A stretch of DNA of 64,000 nt from Staphylococcus muscae (GCF_003019275.1 NZ_CP027848.1:682001-746000), one strand, 5' to 3'; shown: positions 18,003 through 30,172, counted from the stretch's first letter. Made by a program: numbers and translations. Notes: a model not told the origin generated them from the sequence alone.

Positions 18003-19670
18003 TTAGAATAAACCGATTGCATGTCCATCTTCTGTGACATCCATTTTAAGTGCCGCTGGTTGTTTTGGCAACCCAGGCATTGTCATGATTGCTCCAGTTA
18101 ATGCAACAATGAATCCTGCACCAGTTTTTGCTTCAAGTTCTCGAATTGTTATCTCGAAATCTGACGGTGCACCCAATTTAGTTTGGTCATCTGAGAATGA
18201 ATACTGCGTTTTTGCCATACAGATTGGGAAATGATCCCATCCGTTGTCTTTGAATTGTTTCAATTGTTTTTGTGCTTTTGAAGTGAATGTCACTTTTGAA
18301 CCACCGTAAATCTCTTTAACAATTGTTTCAATTTTTTCCTCTAAAGGTTGTTCCAGTTCATATAAATGTTTGAACGTTTGTGGCTGTTCTACAACTTCAA
18401 GTACTTTTTTCGCTAAGTCAACGCCACCTGCGCCACCTTTTTCCCATACTTCTGTTAATGAAAGATGTACATTGTTTTCTTTCGCCCATTGTTGTACAGC
18501 TTCAAATTCTGCATCTGTATCATGAATGAAAGCATTCAAAGCAATGACTGGTTCTACGCCGAATTTACGAATATTATTAACGTGACGGTCTAAGTTGGCA
18601 ATCCCCGCTTTAACCGCTTCAACATTCTCTTCTTTTAAGTTATCTTTTGCGATACCACCGTGCATTTTAAGCGCACGAATTGTCGCCACAAGTACGACGG
18701 CATCAGGTTCAAAATCGGCTTTGCGTGCTTTAATATCAATAAACTTCTCAGCACCTAAATCAGAACCGAATCCTGCTTCTGTCACAACGATATCAGCAAG
18801 ATCACGAGCTGTTTCTGTCGCAATAATTGAGTTACATCCGTGTGCGATATTGGCAAATGGTCCACCGTGAATTAAGGCAGGTGTCCCTTCCATTGTTTGA
18901 ACTAAGTTTGGCTTAATTGCGTCTTTAAGAATCATCGCAAGTGCCCCTTCAACCCCTAAATCTTTAACAGTAACAGGTTGACGGTCACGTGTGTAGCCGA
19001 TTGTAATTTTAGCAATGCTTGCTTTCAAGTCCATGATATCTGTACTCAAACATAAGATAGCCATGATTTCAGAAGCTACTGTAATATTAAATCCATCTTC
19101 ACGTGGTACACCTTGTGTTGGTCCACCAAGGCCTACAACTACTTGACGTAATGCACGATCGTTCATGTCTAACACACGCTTCCATTCAATACGTCTTTGA
19201 TCGATGCCTAAAGCGTTTCCTTGATGAATATGATTGTCTATAAATGCAGATAATGCATTATTTGCTGTTGTAATCGCATGAAAGTCACCGTTAAAATGCA
19301 AATTAATATCTTCCATTGGCAATACTTGTGCGTAGCCACCGCCAGTTGCGCCACCTTTTATACCAAAAGTTGGTCCGAGTGCAGGTTCACGTAAAGCAAC
19401 CATAACATTTTGGTCGATATGCTGGAATGCATCTGCCAATCCAACTGTCACTGTTGATTTCCCTTCTCCTGCTGGTGTTGGGCTCATCGCTGTTACAAGT
19501 ACGACCTTCCCTTTTTTGCCCTTCGTTTGGATCTTAGAAATATCAATTTTTGCTTTGTAATGTCCATATTGCTCTAAAGCTTCTTCAGCAATTCCAGCTT
19601 TATCAGCAATCTCTTTAATTGGTTTAAGCGTTGCTTGATTAGCAATTTCTAAATCTGATAAATGACTCAC
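18003..19670 (-). CDS. fhs: Formate-tetrahydrofolate ligase
   Basis: Makes 10-formyl-tetrahydrofolate from formate, tetrahydrofolate and ATP, feeding purine and fMet synthesis. The 555-residue protein matches the family length. TPAGEGKST near residue 65 is the ATP-binding P-loop, and [18 protein letters not shown] is the conserved formyltransferase signature. The start is GTG, preceded by AGGGG. A cre-like site lies 140 bases upstream. In S. aureus acsA and acuAC lie between fhs and ccpA, as I recall; here ccpA follows directly. Confidence 0.95.
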   Translation of the reverse strand: MSHLSDLEIANQATLKPIKEIADKAGIAEEALEQYGHYKAKIDISKIQTKGKKGKVVLVTAMSPTPAGEGKSTVTVGLADAFQHIDQNVMVALREPALGPTFGIKGGATGGGYAQVLPMEDINLHFNGDFHAITTANNALSAFIDNHIHQGNALGIDQRRIEWKRVLDMNDRALRQVVVGLGGPTQGVPREDGFNITVASEIMAILCLSTDIMDLKASIAKITIGYTRDRQPVTVKDLGVEGALAMILKDAIKPNLVQTMEGTPALIHGGPFANIAHGCNSIIATETARDLADIVVTEAGFGSDLGAEKFIDIKARKADFEPDAVVLVATIRALKMHGGIAKDNLKEENVEAVKAGIANLDRHVNNIRKFGVEPVIALNAFIHDTDAEFEAVQQWAKENNVHLSLTEVWEKGGAGGVDLAKKVLEVVEQPQTFKHLYELEQPLEEKIETIVKEIYGGSKVTFTSKAQKQLKQFKDNGWDHFPICMAKTQYSFSDDQTKLGAPSDFEITIRELEAKTGAGFIVALTGAIMTMPGLPKQPAALKMDVTEDGHAIGLF

Positions 19671-19809
19671 AATATTCAGCCCCTTAATTCATCTTTTAGA
19701 TATGTGTAAACATTCGAAATTTTACATGTCTATCTACTTCATATAATAGCGAACTACTTGTAAATTGTCGAATAATAATTGTATATATGAAAGAGTTAGA
19801 TATCTTTTT

Positions 19810-19823
19810 TCTAAGCGTTTTCA
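19810..19823. promoter_or_regulatory. cre-like site upstream of fhs
   Basis: TCTAAGCGTTTTCA differs from the TGTAAGCGTTTTCA form of the CcpA operator by one base. It lies between ccpA and fhs, upstream of the fhs start. Confidence 0.55.
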
Positions 19824-19877
19824 TTATCTGACATCAGCCATATACAAAATTATGTTAAATAATCTTTGGCATAAAAA

Positions 19878-19906
19878 AACAATGCTGCCAAAGAGCATGC
19901 ATTGTT
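19878..19906 (-). terminator. Terminator of ccpA
   Basis: On the minus strand AACAATGC pairs with GCATTGTT and seven T follow. Confidence 0.85.
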
Positions 19907-19917
19907 CTTCAAATCTA

Positions 19918-20907
19918 TTATTTTGTCGTACCTCTATAACGAATTGTATGTGGTAACGTTACATTTTGTTCCGTAATTTCCTCTTTATTCATATATTTTG
20001 TTAGCAATCTCATGCCCACTGCACCGATATCATATAATGGTTGAATAACACTTGATAACTGCGGACGTACCATTTCCACAAGTCGCGTATTATTAAAGCT
20101 TACCACTTGGATATCTTCTGGAACGCTCAAGCCATTATCTAATGCACCATGTACGACACCAATCGCTTGTTCATCACTAATAGACAATACAGCGTCTGGT
20201 TGATGATCTTTGATTACTTCGAATGCACGTAGACCATCTTGGTATGTTTCATTACCTACATAGACAAGATGCTCATCCACTGAAAGCCCATGTTTTTGTA
20301 ATGTATTTTTCAATCCTTTTGCAACTTCTTCTTGTGCAACTTTAGAATATCCGCCGCCGATATAAGCAAACTTCTTCGCACCTGAATCCAATAATCTTTC
20401 TGTCACTTCTTCACTTGCTTTCACAAAGTCAATATTCACAGAAGCAACATCGGCCTCTTTACCATTTGTTCCTGAAACAACAACTGGAATAGATGCTTTT
20501 TTTATTTGTTCTTGAATCTCTTCTGTAATCGTACCACCCAAAAAGATGATGCCGTCTACTTGTTTACTTAATAGATTATTAAAAATTTCTCCTTCTTTTT
20601 TCGGATCATCATCGGAGTTTGAAATAATTGTATGATATTTATACATTGTCGCAATGTCTTCAATACCGCGTGCCAACTCTGAATAATAGATATTTGAAAT
20701 ATCTGGTATAATAACCCCTACTGTTGTTGTACGTTTACTTGCCAACCCTCTTGCGACTGCATTAGGACGATAGTTTAATCGTTGAATTACTTCATTTACT
20801 TTATTACGTGTTGCTGGCTTTACGTTCTGGTTGCCATTTACGACACGTGAGACAGTTGCCATCGAAACGTTCGCTTCACGCGCAACATCATATATTGTGA
20901 CTGTCAT
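19918..20907 (-). CDS. ccpA: Catabolite control protein A
   Basis: The LacI-family global regulator of carbon catabolite control, acting with HPr-Ser-P on cre sites. 329 residues, the normal length. The helix-turn-helix [20 protein letters not shown] (residues 3-22) and the hinge [14 protein letters not shown] are characteristic of CcpA; the sensor domain with [14 protein letters not shown] follows. AAGGAGGC precedes the start, and a cre-like sequence overlaps that leader, so autoregulation is plausible. Confidence 0.95.
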   Translation of the reverse strand: MTVTIYDVAREANVSMATVSRVVNGNQNVKPATRNKVNEVIQRLNYRPNAVARGLASKRTTTVGVIIPDISNIYYSELARGIEDIATMYKYHTIISNSDDDPKKEGEIFNNLLSKQVDGIIFLGGTITEEIQEQIKKASIPVVVSGTNGKEADVASVNIDFVKASEEVTERLLDSGAKKFAYIGGGYSKVAQEEVAKGLKNTLQKHGLSVDEHLVYVGNETYQDGLRAFEVIKDHQPDAVLSISDEQAIGVVHGALDNGLSVPEDIQVVSFNNTRLVEMVRPQLSSVIQPLYDIGAVGMRLLTKYMNKEEITEQNVTLPHTIRYRGTTK

Positions 20908-20922
20908 TATTTTTTGCCTCCT

Positions 20923-20936
20923 TGTAAGCGCTATCT
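20923..20936. promoter_or_regulatory. cre-like site in the ccpA leader
   Basis: TGTAAGCGCTATCT matches the first ten positions of the palindromic cre TGTAAGCGCTTACA. It lies 16-29 bases before the ccpA start, next to the ribosome binding site, suited to a roadblock autoregulation. Confidence 0.5.
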
Positions 20937-21053
20937 ACATTATTATAATCTGTTTTCATACTATTTTCAAAGTTTAACACAATCTTTTAAATGATAAAAT
21001 ATAAAACGCTTTCTTGTCAAATTTTTGTCACTAATATTTCCGCAATAATAAAA

Positions 21054-21083
21054 CACAATGAAATCTTTTTGGACTTCATTGTG
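21054..21083 (-). terminator. Terminator of aroA
   Basis: CACAATGAAATC pairs with GACTTCATTGTG; the minus strand continues TTTTATTATT. Confidence 0.8.
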
Positions 21084-21097
21084 TAATCATTTATTAA

Positions 21098-22189
21098 TTA
21101 TTTTAATTTTTTCTCATTGTACATTTCAGATAATGGTTTGATTTCATTGTAGAAAGTATTAAATTCGTTCAAGTCCATCTGTTGACCACTATCACTTAGT
21201 GCAACGGATGGTTCTGGATGCACTTCGGCCATCACACCGTCTGCCCCAATCGCTAAGGCTGCTTTTGCTGCCGGTAACATAATGTCTTTACGTCCTGTAC
21301 TATGCGTCACATCGACAAGTACAGGAAGATGTGTCCCTTGTTTCAAAATAGGAACAGCAGAAATGTCTAATGTATTACGTGTTGCTTTTTCATATGTTCT
21401 GATACCACGTTCACACAAAATAATATTTTGGTTCCCTTGAGATGCGATATATTCCGCAGCGTAAATGAATTCTTCAATCGTTGCACTTAAACCACGCTTC
21501 AATAAGATTGGTTTATTTGTACGACCTGCTTCTTTTAGTAACTCAAAGTTTTGCATGTTACGTGCCCCGATTTGAAAGACGTCTAGATAATCATCTGCAA
21601 GCGCAAAATGGTTAGGGTGGACGATCTCACTTACGACATTTAAATCATACTTATCTTTTACTTGTTTTAAGATTTTTAAGCCTTCTTCTCCGAGACCTTG
21701 AAAATCATACGGAGATGTTCTAGGTTTGAATGCACCACCGCGAATAAACTTTTCGCCTTTTGCATGTAAATCTTTAGCTACTGCTTCCACTTGTTCATAA
21801 GATTCAACAGAACATGGTCCGAAGACGAAAGATTTGTGTCCTTCACCAATTAAGCCACCATTATTGAATTGCACAATCGTATCTTCTGGCTTTAATTTAC
21901 GGGAAACATATAAATGTTTTTCATTGTCAGATTTTTGTAAATCAGTTGATGCTTTAAAGATTTCTTTAAACAACTGTTTAATGACATTATCGTTAAATGG
22001 TCCTTGGTTTTTATCAATCAAAGTATTCAACATTTCTTTTTCACGTTGCGGATCATAAATCACGGTACTTTGTTTTCTTTTCTCTTCACCAATTTTTTGA
22101 GCTAAATGCCCTCTTTTTGAGAGCAACTCAAGTATTTGATCATTGATTTCTTCAATCTCTGCTCTGTATTCTTCTAATTTATTTGTCAT
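21098..22189 (-). CDS. aroA: Bifunctional chorismate mutase / DAHP synthase
   Basis: First step of the shikimate pathway, condensing PEP and erythrose 4-phosphate, fused to an AroQ-type chorismate mutase that serves as feedback sensor. 363 residues: mutase domain at about 1-90 ([16 protein letters not shown], with the basic active-site residues), DAHP synthase domain from about 110 ([37 protein letters not shown]). I use ATG 22189, preceded by GAGGTGAC; the frame is open 28 codons further upstream but without a ribosome binding site. Confidence 0.93.
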   Translation of the reverse strand: MTNKLEEYRAEIEEINDQILELLSKRGHLAQKIGEEKRKQSTVIYDPQREKEMLNTLIDKNQGPFNDNVIKQLFKEIFKASTDLQKSDNEKHLYVSRKLKPEDTIVQFNNGGLIGEGHKSFVFGPCSVESYEQVEAVAKDLHAKGEKFIRGGAFKPRTSPYDFQGLGEEGLKILKQVKDKYDLNVVSEIVHPNHFALADDYLDVFQIGARNMQNFELLKEAGRTNKPILLKRGLSATIEEFIYAAEYIASQGNQNIILCERGIRTYEKATRNTLDISAVPILKQGTHLPVLVDVTHSTGRKDIMLPAAKAALAIGADGVMAEVHPEPSVALSDSGQQMDLNEFNTFYNEIKPLSEMYNEKKLK

Positions 22190-22330
22190 ATTTGTCACCT
22201 CAACGGAATTCTTATATACTTTAAAGCGATAAAACACCTTATTAGATATTAAGTATCTTAACAGTTCTATCACGCTTTTGCAACCTTTGAACTTGATATT
22301 TATTTAATTTTTAGAAAATTCATTTAAAAA

Positions 22331-22370
22331 GCTATCGTCACTCCCCCTTGATTTGGAAGTGACGATAGCC
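22331..22370 (-). terminator. Terminator after the caldesmon-like gene
   Basis: GCTATCGTCACT pairs with AGTGACGATAGC; the minus strand continues TTTTTAAATG. Confidence 0.88.
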
Positions 22371-22386
22371 TTCAGTTATTTATCAA

Positions 22387-23484
22387 TTAGTTCTTAAATG
22401 TATGCTTCTCAACTTTGCTATTTCGTTTTTGCGTTTTTGCTTTGTTAGTTTTTGTTTTCTTAACATTTGTTGTACGTTTTTTAGGTGTGTTTTTAGATTG
22501 TTTTTTCGGTTTTGGTGCAGCTTCATGCGTAATAACACCATTTTCAAATCTTGCTTCACGATTTGTTTGTTTATTGCGTTGAACTGCATCTTTACCCTTT
22601 GGCTGTGAAGCTTTCTTTGTTTGTGCTGCTTTCTTTTGTTCTACTTTATCAGTTTTTTCTTCTACTTTTACTGGTTTATCGACAGCCATTGCTTGTCTCA
22701 TTGCTGCTAGTGATGAAACTGATACTTCTTCTTTTGCTTTTGGTTCTACTTTATCAGTTTTTTCTTCTACTTTTACTGGTTTATCGACAGCCATCGCTTG
22801 TCTCATTGCTGCTAATGATGAGATTGATGCTTCTTCTTTTGCTTTTGGTTCTACTTTATCAGTTTTTTCTTCTACTTTTACTGGTTTATCGACAGCCATC
22901 GCTTGTCTCATTGCTGCTAGTGATGAGATTGATGCTTCTTCTTTTGCTTTTGGTTCTACTTTCTCAACTTTTTCTTCTACTTTTGTAGTTTCTTTTTCGG
23001 TCACTTCTGAGACAGACGCATTGGTTGTCATTACATTTTGACGTGACTTTAATTGTGCTAAATCAACCGGCTTATCTTTCTTTGTACTGAAATGATAAGT
23101 TGAAGCAGTCGGTGCTTCTAGTTTGTCACGATCAATTTCTTGTTTGATTGCACGTTGTTGTGCTCCAAGTTGTTGTGCAGTAGGTTCTTCTGTTTTCTTG
23201 TTCAGTGCCTGGTTTTTAATTTGCTGTGCTTTTTCTTTGATTTCATCTGCTTTTCTTAATGCTTCTTCTCGAATTTTTTGAGATTGTTTATCAATATTTG
23301 TTAATTCGTGCTCTTGTGTATAGTCGATTGCATGATTAACAAAAGGTTTAATGGCATACCCTACCGCACTTCCAATCAATGTGCCTGCTATAAAACTAAG
23401 TGCAAAATCCATGTTATTAGTTTGTTTATGTTGTACGTGTCGTTCTTGATTAATTGAATTTACCGTTTCATTTTTCTTTTCCAT
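22387..23484 (-). CDS. YtxH-like membrane-anchored repeat protein (caldesmon-like annotation in S. aureus)
   Basis: A 365-residue protein of unknown function at the position of the S. aureus gene annotated as similar to caldesmon. A short hydrophobic segment with a Gly-zipper (about 27-45, FIAGTLIGSAVGYAI) resembles YtxH proteins. Then comes a charged coiled-coil-like part, three tandem 35-residue repeats containing SSLAAMRQAMAVDKPVKVEE, and a very basic Lys/Thr-rich tail. The repeats are nearly identical in DNA, so copy number probably varies between strains. Neighbour of the DUF948 gene and murC, suggesting an envelope or division role. Confidence 0.75.
   Translation of the reverse strand: MEKKNETVNSINQERHVQHKQTNNMDFALSFIAGTLIGSAVGYAIKPFVNHAIDYTQEHELTNIDKQSQKIREEALRKADEIKEKAQQIKNQALNKKTEEPTAQQLGAQQRAIKQEIDRDKLEAPTASTYHFSTKKDKPVDLAQLKSRQNVMTTNASVSEVTEKETTKVEEKVEKVEPKAKEEASISSLAAMRQAMAVDKPVKVEEKTDKVEPKAKEEASISSLAAMRQAMAVDKPVKVEEKTDKVEPKAKEEVSVSSLAAMRQAMAVDKPVKVEEKTDKVEQKKAAQTKKASQPKGKDAVQRNKQTNREARFENGVITHEAAPKPKKQSKNTPKKRTTNVKKTKTNKAKTQKRNSKVEKHTFKN
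22641..22990 (-). repeat. Tandem 105-bp repeats in the caldesmon-like gene
   Basis: Units beginning CTACTTTATC start at 22641, 22746 and 22851, with a degenerate fourth (CTACTTTCTC) at 22956. The period of 105 bases is a multiple of three and encodes 35 residues, so unit gain or loss keeps the frame. Confidence 0.9.
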
Positions 23485-23663
23485 CTTGCTGTCCTCCTCA
23501 ACTACTACATTATAAAAGTCTTGATCACGACGAAGTAATGAATTTTTTATTTAAAAATTCTATCACATGTCCTACTTAAGTATAGAATAGCACCTTTTCA
23601 TATTAAAAAAAATAGGGTTGCATACAAATATTGTATCAACCCTACACTTCTGATATTTAAACT

Positions 23664-24101
23664 TTATTTTTTCGCGATATGATCTCTACGGTTTTGTCTA
23701 TTTTGCCACTTGTCAGCAATTTCCATTGCAACATTTGACCATTGTACAACTTGAGAAATCTTATCTTCATTTTGAGAAATATTATGTGTGATCGAATGTG
23801 TCACACGATCAACTGAACCATTCAATGTTTGAACTGAATCACCAATACCTTTAACAGCTACAACAACAGAGTTTAAGCTGTCTGCTTTACCTTGGATATC
23901 CTCAGTTAAACGATTGGCTTTGTGTAATAAGTCTGTTGACTCACGTGTAATACCTTGGATTTGTCCTTCTACACCATCAAGTGTTTTTGCTACATGATCT
24001 AAGTTCTTTTTGACAGATACTAATACTGCAACAATGCCGATACATAAAATTAAAAATGCGATTGCTGCAATAATTCCTGCGATTGGTAAAATCCATTCCA
24101 T
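23664..24101 (-). CDS. DUF948-domain membrane protein
   Basis: 145 residues: an N-terminal transmembrane helix (about 4-28, with GIIAAIAFLILCIGIVAVL), then a long amphipathic helical region (VKKNLDHVAKTLDGVEGQI and onward) typical of DUF948 proteins. Function unknown. It lies between murC and the YtxH-like gene on the same strand, as in S. aureus. Confidence 0.8.
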   Translation of the reverse strand: MEWILPIAGIIAAIAFLILCIGIVAVLVSVKKNLDHVAKTLDGVEGQIQGITRESTDLLHKANRLTEDIQGKADSLNSVVVAVKGIGDSVQTLNGSVDRVTHSITHNISQNEDKISQVVQWSNVAMEIADKWQNRQNRRDHIAKK

Positions 24102-24176
24102 TCGAAAACGCCTCCTAATGACATTTAATTATGCTATTTATTTTATATAATTACCCGTCCTTGTCAAGGTCAAACA

Positions 24177-25490
24177 TTAAAAAACGGGGTCGATCCCTAT
24201 TTCTTCCATATATGCTTTTAATACCTTTTGAATATCTCCAGCACCCATAAATAACAAGACAGCATTATCATGTTTCTTCAAAACAGATACATCAGCTTCA
24301 GAAATCAATTGTCCATTGTCAACAAGTGCTAACAAATCATTAATCGTTAGCTCCCCTGAATTTTCACGAATTGACCCGAAAATATCGCATAAGTACGTTT
24401 CATCTGCAAGATTCAAAACATCTGCAAATTCTTGCAAAAATGCTTTTGTTCTAGAGAAAGTATGCGGTTGGAATATCGCAACAACTTCTTTGTTTGGATA
24501 TTTCTTTCTTGCTGTTTCAATCGTTGCACTGACTTCTCTCGGATGATGTGCATAATCATCTACAAGGACTTGTTGATGAACAACTGTCTCATTGAAACGA
24601 CGTTTAACACCACCAAATGTAATTAAAGCATCCTTAATATTATCAACATCTAACTGTTCTAAATATACGATTGTTAAGACAGCTAAAGTATTTAATATTG
24701 TATGATCACCATATTGTGGAGATACGAAATGATCAAAGAATTTTCCTTTTACATAAACGTCAAATTCTGTCCCTTTATCTGTTATTTTAACATTTTTTGC
24801 ATAAACATCCATTGATTCATCAAAACCATAATAATAAACAGGGACATCCACATTAATTGACTTCACATATGGATCATCTCCCCAAGCGATTAATGCTTTT
24901 TTGACATTTTTTGCCATACCTTGAAAGGCATCAATCACATCATGAACATCTTTGAAATAATCTGGATGATCAAAATCAATATTTGTAATAATTGCATAGT
25001 CCGGTGCATAACTTAAGAAATGACGACGATATTCACAAGCCTCAAAAGCAAAATATTCACTTTGTGGCAAGCCCATTCCTGTACCGTCACCGATTAAAAA
25101 TGATGTTTTCTTATCTCCATTCATCACATGTGATAATAAACCTGTTGTTGAAGTTTTACCATGTGCACCTGTTACAGCCACTGATGTATACTGGTTGGCT
25201 ACTTCACTTAAAAAGTCGTGGTAGCGTATTACTTTAAGTCCGAGTTCATGTGCTCGAGCGATTTCTTCATGTGTATCAGCGAAAGCATTCCCCTGTACTA
25301 CGGTTAACCCCTCTGTAATATTATCTGCTGTGAAAGGTAAAATCGTAATCCCTTTGTTTTTTAATGCGATTTCCGTAAATACATACTGTTCGATATCAGA
25401 ACCTTGTACTTCATGACCTAAATCAAATAAGATTTGAGCCAATGAACTCATACCAGATCCTTTAATACCAACAAAATGATATTTCGTCAT
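24177..25490 (-). CDS. murC: UDP-N-acetylmuramate-L-alanine ligase
   Basis: Adds L-alanine to UDP-MurNAc in the cytoplasm with ATP. 437 residues: N-terminal UDP-binding [11 protein letters not shown], the ATP-binding GAHGKTSTT at 108-116, [10 protein letters not shown] and the C-terminal domain with [10 protein letters not shown]. It follows sftA by 23 bases in the same direction, matching the ytpP-ytpQ-ytpR-sftA-murC order of Bacillus and Staphylococcus. Confidence 0.96.
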   Translation of the reverse strand: MTKYHFVGIKGSGMSSLAQILFDLGHEVQGSDIEQYVFTEIALKNKGITILPFTADNITEGLTVVQGNAFADTHEEIARAHELGLKVIRYHDFLSEVANQYTSVAVTGAHGKTSTTGLLSHVMNGDKKTSFLIGDGTGMGLPQSEYFAFEACEYRRHFLSYAPDYAIITNIDFDHPDYFKDVHDVIDAFQGMAKNVKKALIAWGDDPYVKSINVDVPVYYYGFDESMDVYAKNVKITDKGTEFDVYVKGKFFDHFVSPQYGDHTILNTLAVLTIVYLEQLDVDNIKDALITFGGVKRRFNETVVHQQVLVDDYAHHPREVSATIETARKKYPNKEVVAIFQPHTFSRTKAFLQEFADVLNLADETYLCDIFGSIRENSGELTINDLLALVDNGQLISEADVSVLKKHDNAVLLFMGAGDIQKVLKAYMEEIGIDPVF

Positions 25491-25513
25491 GACACAATCG
25501 CTCCTTTCCTGTT

Positions 25514-28500
25514 TTATAGTTCACTTAATTCAGATTCTGTTAGATACACATCTCTCGGTTTTGATCCATTTGCACCAGAAATGTAACCTAATTGTTCTAA
25601 TTGATCAATAATGCGTGCTGCTCGGTTATACCCAATTTGAAAATGTCGTTGAATTAATGATGTTGAAATATTTTGCTCACGCACCATAAACTCACAAACT
25701 TCATCAAATAGTTCATCTTTTACAGGTGCTTCTGTTTTTTTCAACAACTCTTGTTCTTGAAATAGGTATTCAGGGCCGCGCTGTGCTTTGATAGCATCTA
25801 CAACGCGATCGATTTCTTCATCGGATACAAACGTACCTTGAACTCGTATTGGCTTATTCATACCGCCACCGAGATATAACATATCACCGTAACCAAGTAA
25901 TCGTTCAGCACCACCACTATCTAATATCGTTCTTGAATCCACACTCGATGATACCATAAAAGCAATTCTTGTAGGAATATTTGCTTTTATTAAGCCTGTT
26001 ATGACATTTACGGATGGACGTTGTGTTGCGACTAACATATGGATACCACAAGCACGTGCTTTTTGTGCAAGACGTGCAATTGATTGCTCAACTTCTTGTG
26101 GTGCCATCATCATTAAATCAGCTAATTCATCAATGACGATAACAATTTTAGGAATACGTTGATCGTAACCCACCTTTTTATTAAAAGCTGTAATATTGCG
26201 TACATGCGTTTGTGCAAAAAGCTTATAACGTCTTTCCATTTCGTCAACAGCCCATTTTAAACTTTGTGTTGCAGCTTTAACATCTGTAATGACTGGCGCT
26301 ACGAGATGCGGCAAGTCATTGTACGGTGCTAATTCTACCATCTTAGGATCAATTAATAGCAGTTTCAGTTCTTCAGGATGATTTCGATATAATAATGAAA
26401 CCAAAATACTGTTAATAGATACTGATTTCCCTGAACCAGTAGCTCCCGCGATTAAGGCATGCGGTGTTTTAGCTATATCCATCAATAAAGGTTCATTATT
26501 AATACGATTCCCCATAGCGACAGTTAGTTTTGATGATGCATTTTTAAAGCTTTCCGATTCAATTATTGCGCGCAAATTGACTTTCATCGGATTCTGATTC
26601 GGCACTTCAATTCCGACAAGACTCGTACCAGGAATCGGTGCTTCGATACGAATATCTTTTGCAGCAAGCGCCATTTTAATGTCATCTTGTAAGGCTGTAA
26701 TCCGTGACACTTTAACACCTTTTTCTACTGACAATTCAAAGCGTGTCACACTCGGGCCTTCGATGACATTGACTACTTCTGCTGGTACATTGAAATAATA
26801 AAATGCATCGTTCAGCTCTTGCTTCTTCTCAGCAATCCATGTTTCATCACGTTCATGAACTTCTGGTGCATCTAATAAATCAAGGTTCGGCAAGTGAATC
26901 ATCGGGCCACGACGAATCTTTTTCTCTCCTTGTGGTGTATCTTGTTCTGTTTTTGCTTGTACTGAAGTTGTATCAACAATTTCCGGACTAGATATACGTT
27001 CAGAGCTCTGTTGTTTCATTTCATGTGACTGCGTCTGTCCAACTTGATTACGATTCACACTATTGATCGCTTCTTTTTGGCGTTCCATATGCCTTTTTTT
27101 GTCGGATGGTGTCATCAAAACATTAAACGGTTTCGTATTACGACGAATTGGTTTCGCAGATGTTTCTTTATCCACAGATGTTTTTTCTGTTAAATCATCT
27201 GTTTCGTCTAATGATTGATTTACCCCACCATCTAAAGGTTTCTCAAGTTCATTCGAATCATTTATAGACTCATTGGTAATTTGCTCATCTGTCACTGCTT
27301 CCAAATCTTCTGTCACCGCTACATCATCATCTACTTTTGACATAGTTGGTTTCAACACAGGTGGACTGATCGTTTGCTTCTTAGGTGTTGAGGTCGTCTC
27401 TGGTTTGTCTTGCATAACAGCAGCATCTTCATCTACCGCTTCAGTATGCCCATCAATTAGCGTCGTTTCATCCAGTTCATGAGTAGATTCAATGTCTGAC
27501 TCTTTCACATCTTCTAAGTGTTTTTCTTGTGGTACATCACCATTATCGTCAGATGTGTATTTTGATAAATCTACTTCTTCATAGTGATATTGTTCTGTAT
27601 CTTCATCCGAATGTTGCGTTTCAAGTGTTGCGTCTTTGTTCTCTGTCACGTCTGACGCATCTTCCAGCTCTAACTCTTCAACATCATCTGCATCGTAGTC
27701 CGCACCCAACAATTGCTTCGCTTGTTGCGCATGCATTTCATCAATCGCTCTTTGTATGTCAAAACCTTCTTCTTGTTGTTGTGCTGCTCTTTTCTTTTCC
27801 AATGAGGCTTTAAAGCGTTTTTTCTGTAATGCTTTTTTCTCACGCTCTCGTCGAATCTCTTCTACAATTTGAGAGGCGTAAATATTTTCAATATTGATTG
27901 TATTGTCTCGTTTGGAATAGTTTGGTGTCTCTTTTTTAACACGTTGTTTCTGATATGATGTATGATGGGTTGATGCCTTTCGTCTATCCACTCCCAACCG
28001 ATCTTCACGCTTGTCTCCCTGAGTATGTAATGGTTGTTTTAACCCACTATTCTTAATCTCACGTGGTTCCTTTGTACCAAATATGGCAGAAGGAACTTCT
28101 GATGCTCTAAACTCAGGTCGATGATATGAAGGGCGAATCTCCTGTTTTCGCGTACTATCTCGTTCTCCAGTAGCACGATATGATGTGGTTTGACGACGGT
28201 GATACCCTGACGATGATGAATTGTATGGTGACTGTTGTTGTTTAGGCTTTGACTCAGTTTCATGATAAATGCGTACACTGCTACGATGTCTTCTTTGTGT
28301 TCTGTCTAACGAATAAGAAGGTCGTTGTGCAGTAACGTTATTTTCATAGTTTTGAGCAGATGTCTCTTCCCAATTCACTTCATCATTACGTACTGCTTCA
28401 TCGTGCATATCAATTGGAAAGCGAAACTTCCCTCTCGGTCGTTGATAGATATCATTCGTCTGACGGATCAAACCATCGGATTCTTCTTTTTTTGTTGGGT

Positions 28501-28576
28501 GTTGTGAACGATTTTGGCGTGAACGACCCGTCGTCGCCTTATCTTCTTCGCCAAATAATTTATCAAACCAGCTCAT
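25514..28576 (-). CDS. sftA: FtsK/SpoIIIE-family DNA translocase without membrane domain (SftA-like)
   Basis: A 1020-residue DNA translocase that moves chromosome ends out of the closing septum. There is no N-terminal transmembrane bundle; instead about 550 residues of charged, low-complexity linker precede the motor. Motor features: Walker [11 protein letters not shown], the Walker B region [26 protein letters not shown], and a C-terminal gamma winged helix ([20 protein letters not shown]) that reads orienting sequences. The soluble layout and position next to ytpR and murC fit B. subtilis SftA rather than SpoIIIE. Confidence 0.92.
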   Translation of the reverse strand: MSWFDKLFGEEDKATTGRSRQNRSQHPTKKEESDGLIRQTNDIYQRPRGKFRFPIDMHDEAVRNDEVNWEETSAQNYENNVTAQRPSYSLDRTQRRHRSSVRIYHETESKPKQQQSPYNSSSSGYHRRQTTSYRATGERDSTRKQEIRPSYHRPEFRASEVPSAIFGTKEPREIKNSGLKQPLHTQGDKREDRLGVDRRKASTHHTSYQKQRVKKETPNYSKRDNTINIENIYASQIVEEIRREREKKALQKKRFKASLEKKRAAQQQEEGFDIQRAIDEMHAQQAKQLLGADYDADDVEELELEDASDVTENKDATLETQHSDEDTEQYHYEEVDLSKYTSDDNGDVPQEKHLEDVKESDIESTHELDETTLIDGHTEAVDEDAAVMQDKPETTSTPKKQTISPPVLKPTMSKVDDDVAVTEDLEAVTDEQITNESINDSNELEKPLDGGVNQSLDETDDLTEKTSVDKETSAKPIRRNTKPFNVLMTPSDKKRHMERQKEAINSVNRNQVGQTQSHEMKQQSSERISSPEIVDTTSVQAKTEQDTPQGEKKIRRGPMIHLPNLDLLDAPEVHERDETWIAEKKQELNDAFYYFNVPAEVVNVIEGPSVTRFELSVEKGVKVSRITALQDDIKMALAAKDIRIEAPIPGTSLVGIEVPNQNPMKVNLRAIIESESFKNASSKLTVAMGNRINNEPLLMDIAKTPHALIAGATGSGKSVSINSILVSLLYRNHPEELKLLLIDPKMVELAPYNDLPHLVAPVITDVKAATQSLKWAVDEMERRYKLFAQTHVRNITAFNKKVGYDQRIPKIVIVIDELADLMMMAPQEVEQSIARLAQKARACGIHMLVATQRPSVNVITGLIKANIPTRIAFMVSSSVDSRTILDSGGAERLLGYGDMLYLGGGMNKPIRVQGTFVSDEEIDRVVDAIKAQRGPEYLFQEQELLKKTEAPVKDELFDEVCEFMVREQNISTSLIQRHFQIGYNRAARIIDQLEQLGYISGANGSKPRDVYLTESELSEL

Positions 28577-28593
28577 TGGTTTACACCCTCTCC

Positions 28594-29193
28594 TTATTCT
28601 TCAAAAAATGCTTGTCCCACTTGATACGAATCTTCTAAAACCATAATACCTTTTTCTTGTGGAGCATTTGGTAAATTGAGTTCTTTCATCGAGCATACCA
28701 TGCCGCTTGATGGTACACCACGAAGTTCAGCGTCCTTTATAATCATACCACTCGGCATGACTGCACCAACTTTTGCAACAACTACTTTTTGTCCTTGCTC
28801 AATGTTCGGTGCACCACAAACAATTTGTAACACTTCAGTTCCAACATCAATTTTACAAACGCTCAACTTATCAGCATTTGGATGCTTTTCCTTTTCTTGT
28901 ACATAACCCACTACGAATTTCGGTGTTAAGTCCACTTCTAATTTCGTGTCAATACCCGCATTTTTAACAGCAGATTGAATTTTCGATAATAGATCATCTG
29001 TCAATTTAATATGTCCAGTTCCTTGAATATCAAGTGACTGTGCAGCATTGAAAATATTAAAACCGACAACTTGATCGTCCTTCTTAATTGTAACAATATC
29101 ATTTGTTTTTTCGTATTCATATGGTCCTTCTACAACTTCTAATTGTACAAATGCTACATCGCCAACACCTGTTGGATTATAAAATAAATTCAT
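28594..29193 (-). CDS. ytpR: YtpR-type tRNA-binding domain protein
   Basis: 199 residues. The C-terminal half is an EMAP/Trbp111-like OB fold as at the front of Phe[52 protein letters not shown] is the classic tRNA-binding domain region. The N-terminal half is a DUF4479 domain. Role not established; it is always near sftA in Firmicutes. Confidence 0.88.
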   Translation of the reverse strand: MNLFYNPTGVGDVAFVQLEVVEGPYEYEKTNDIVTIKKDDQVVGFNIFNAAQSLDIQGTGHIKLTDDLLSKIQSAVKNAGIDTKLEVDLTPKFVVGYVQEKEKHPNADKLSVCKIDVGTEVLQIVCGAPNIEQGQKVVVAKVGAVMPSGMIIKDAELRGVPSSGMVCSMKELNLPNAPQEKGIMVLEDSYQVGQAFFEE

Positions 29194-29204
29194 ATTTTTC
29201 TCTC

Positions 29205-30065
29205 CTAGTCTTCCGTTTTTAAGTCTTTTGTCGCACGTAAATGCTGAACTACGTTAGGCATATCCGCCGACTTCTGTTTATTGTTTTTACCGAGTATAAA
29301 GATGGGCTCAAACTTACCATCTTGATAACTCAATGACAGAGATGTTATCGGTACGAGACCATTCGTAAAGAATGACATTGTCATATGTGCCATCACATCA
29401 TATCCTGTATGATTGCGAATATCTGCAATGATAAGTACATCTTGATGAGGAACGGCAACTAACATCTCACCTTCACATTTTTCTTCAAATGACGCTAATA
29501 ACTGCTTATTTAAAATACGACTGGCATCATAACCATCGTTCGTATTAAAGAAATAAAATATATTGCCTTTTACCTCATCCGTTTTATAATTAATCTCCAG
29601 TTTACGAACATTAAACGTTGCCATTTCACGCACTTGCTGTACTGTCAGATTCAGTTCTTTTAACACCTTTTCATCTATGAGACGGTAGGACTTACCGAGA
29701 TCCAAAGCATAATAAATGCGTGTTTCAGCAGTATGTTCATCTGTCACAAATGGATGACCTTCTGATGTTTTTTCATGAAAACTCGTCGAACGAATGACTG
29801 GTAAAATTTTAATCTCGTTCAGTGTCTTTGTAGACTCGTCTTGCATTTGCGCAATTGTCTCTTCAACATAATAAATAATTTCATCAACAATTTGCTGCTC
29901 ACCCTTATTATATTTGGCAACAATGGGAGACAATTTTACAGTGACACCTTTTTGATTATCAGTTCGGTAGATTCTTAGTGATTCCTTGTCACGATTGAAT
30001 TGGTAAGCAACTTCTAAATGATCCAATCGTGTTTTTAATAAATCTCTCATTTTAAAGACATTCAT
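29205..30065 (-). CDS. ytpQ: DUF1444 family protein (YtpQ)
   Basis: A 286-residue soluble protein of unknown biochemical role, recognisable by its place directly before ytpR and by its length and composition. No catalytic motif stands out. It is the first gene of the block running through ytpR, sftA and murC, with a 280-base leader that carries a perfect palindrome and a hairpin. Confidence 0.8.
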   Translation of the reverse strand: MNVFKMRDLLKTRLDHLEVAYQFNRDKESLRIYRTDNQKGVTVKLSPIVAKYNKGEQQIVDEIIYYVEETIAQMQDESTKTLNEIKILPVIRSTSFHEKTSEGHPFVTDEHTAETRIYYALDLGKSYRLIDEKVLKELNLTVQQVREMATFNVRKLEINYKTDEVKGNIFYFFNTNDGYDASRILNKQLLASFEEKCEGEMLVAVPHQDVLIIADIRNHTGYDVMAHMTMSFFTNGLVPITSLSLSYQDGKFEPIFILGKNNKQKSADMPNVVQHLRATKDLKTED

Positions 30066-30111
30066 TTTTTCACTCCTAATTCCATGCCTTATATTAGTTT
30101 ACAATAAATAT

Positions 30112-30147
30112 ACCCTTAGGACTAGAAAAAACGTACGTCCTAAGGGT
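30112..30147. repeat. Stem-loop in the ytpQ leader / ytpP trailer
   Basis: ACCCTTAGGAC and GTCCTAAGGGT are perfect 11-base complements around a 14-base loop. There is no T run on either strand, so it is either a weak terminator for ytpP or a leader structure of ytpQ. Confidence 0.6.
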
Positions 30148-30172
30148 TGAAATCTTGTGCTATTTCGGTAAC

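Noticed and set aside
21002..21016. cre-like AAAACGCTTTCTTG between aroA and ccpA
   Set aside because: Only one half of the palindrome fits; the site at 20923-20936 is better.
22551..22988. Leucine-rich plus-strand frame of 145 codons
   Set aside because: It is the antisense reading of the 105-bp repeats of the caldesmon-like gene; the periodic LLLLLV pattern comes from that.
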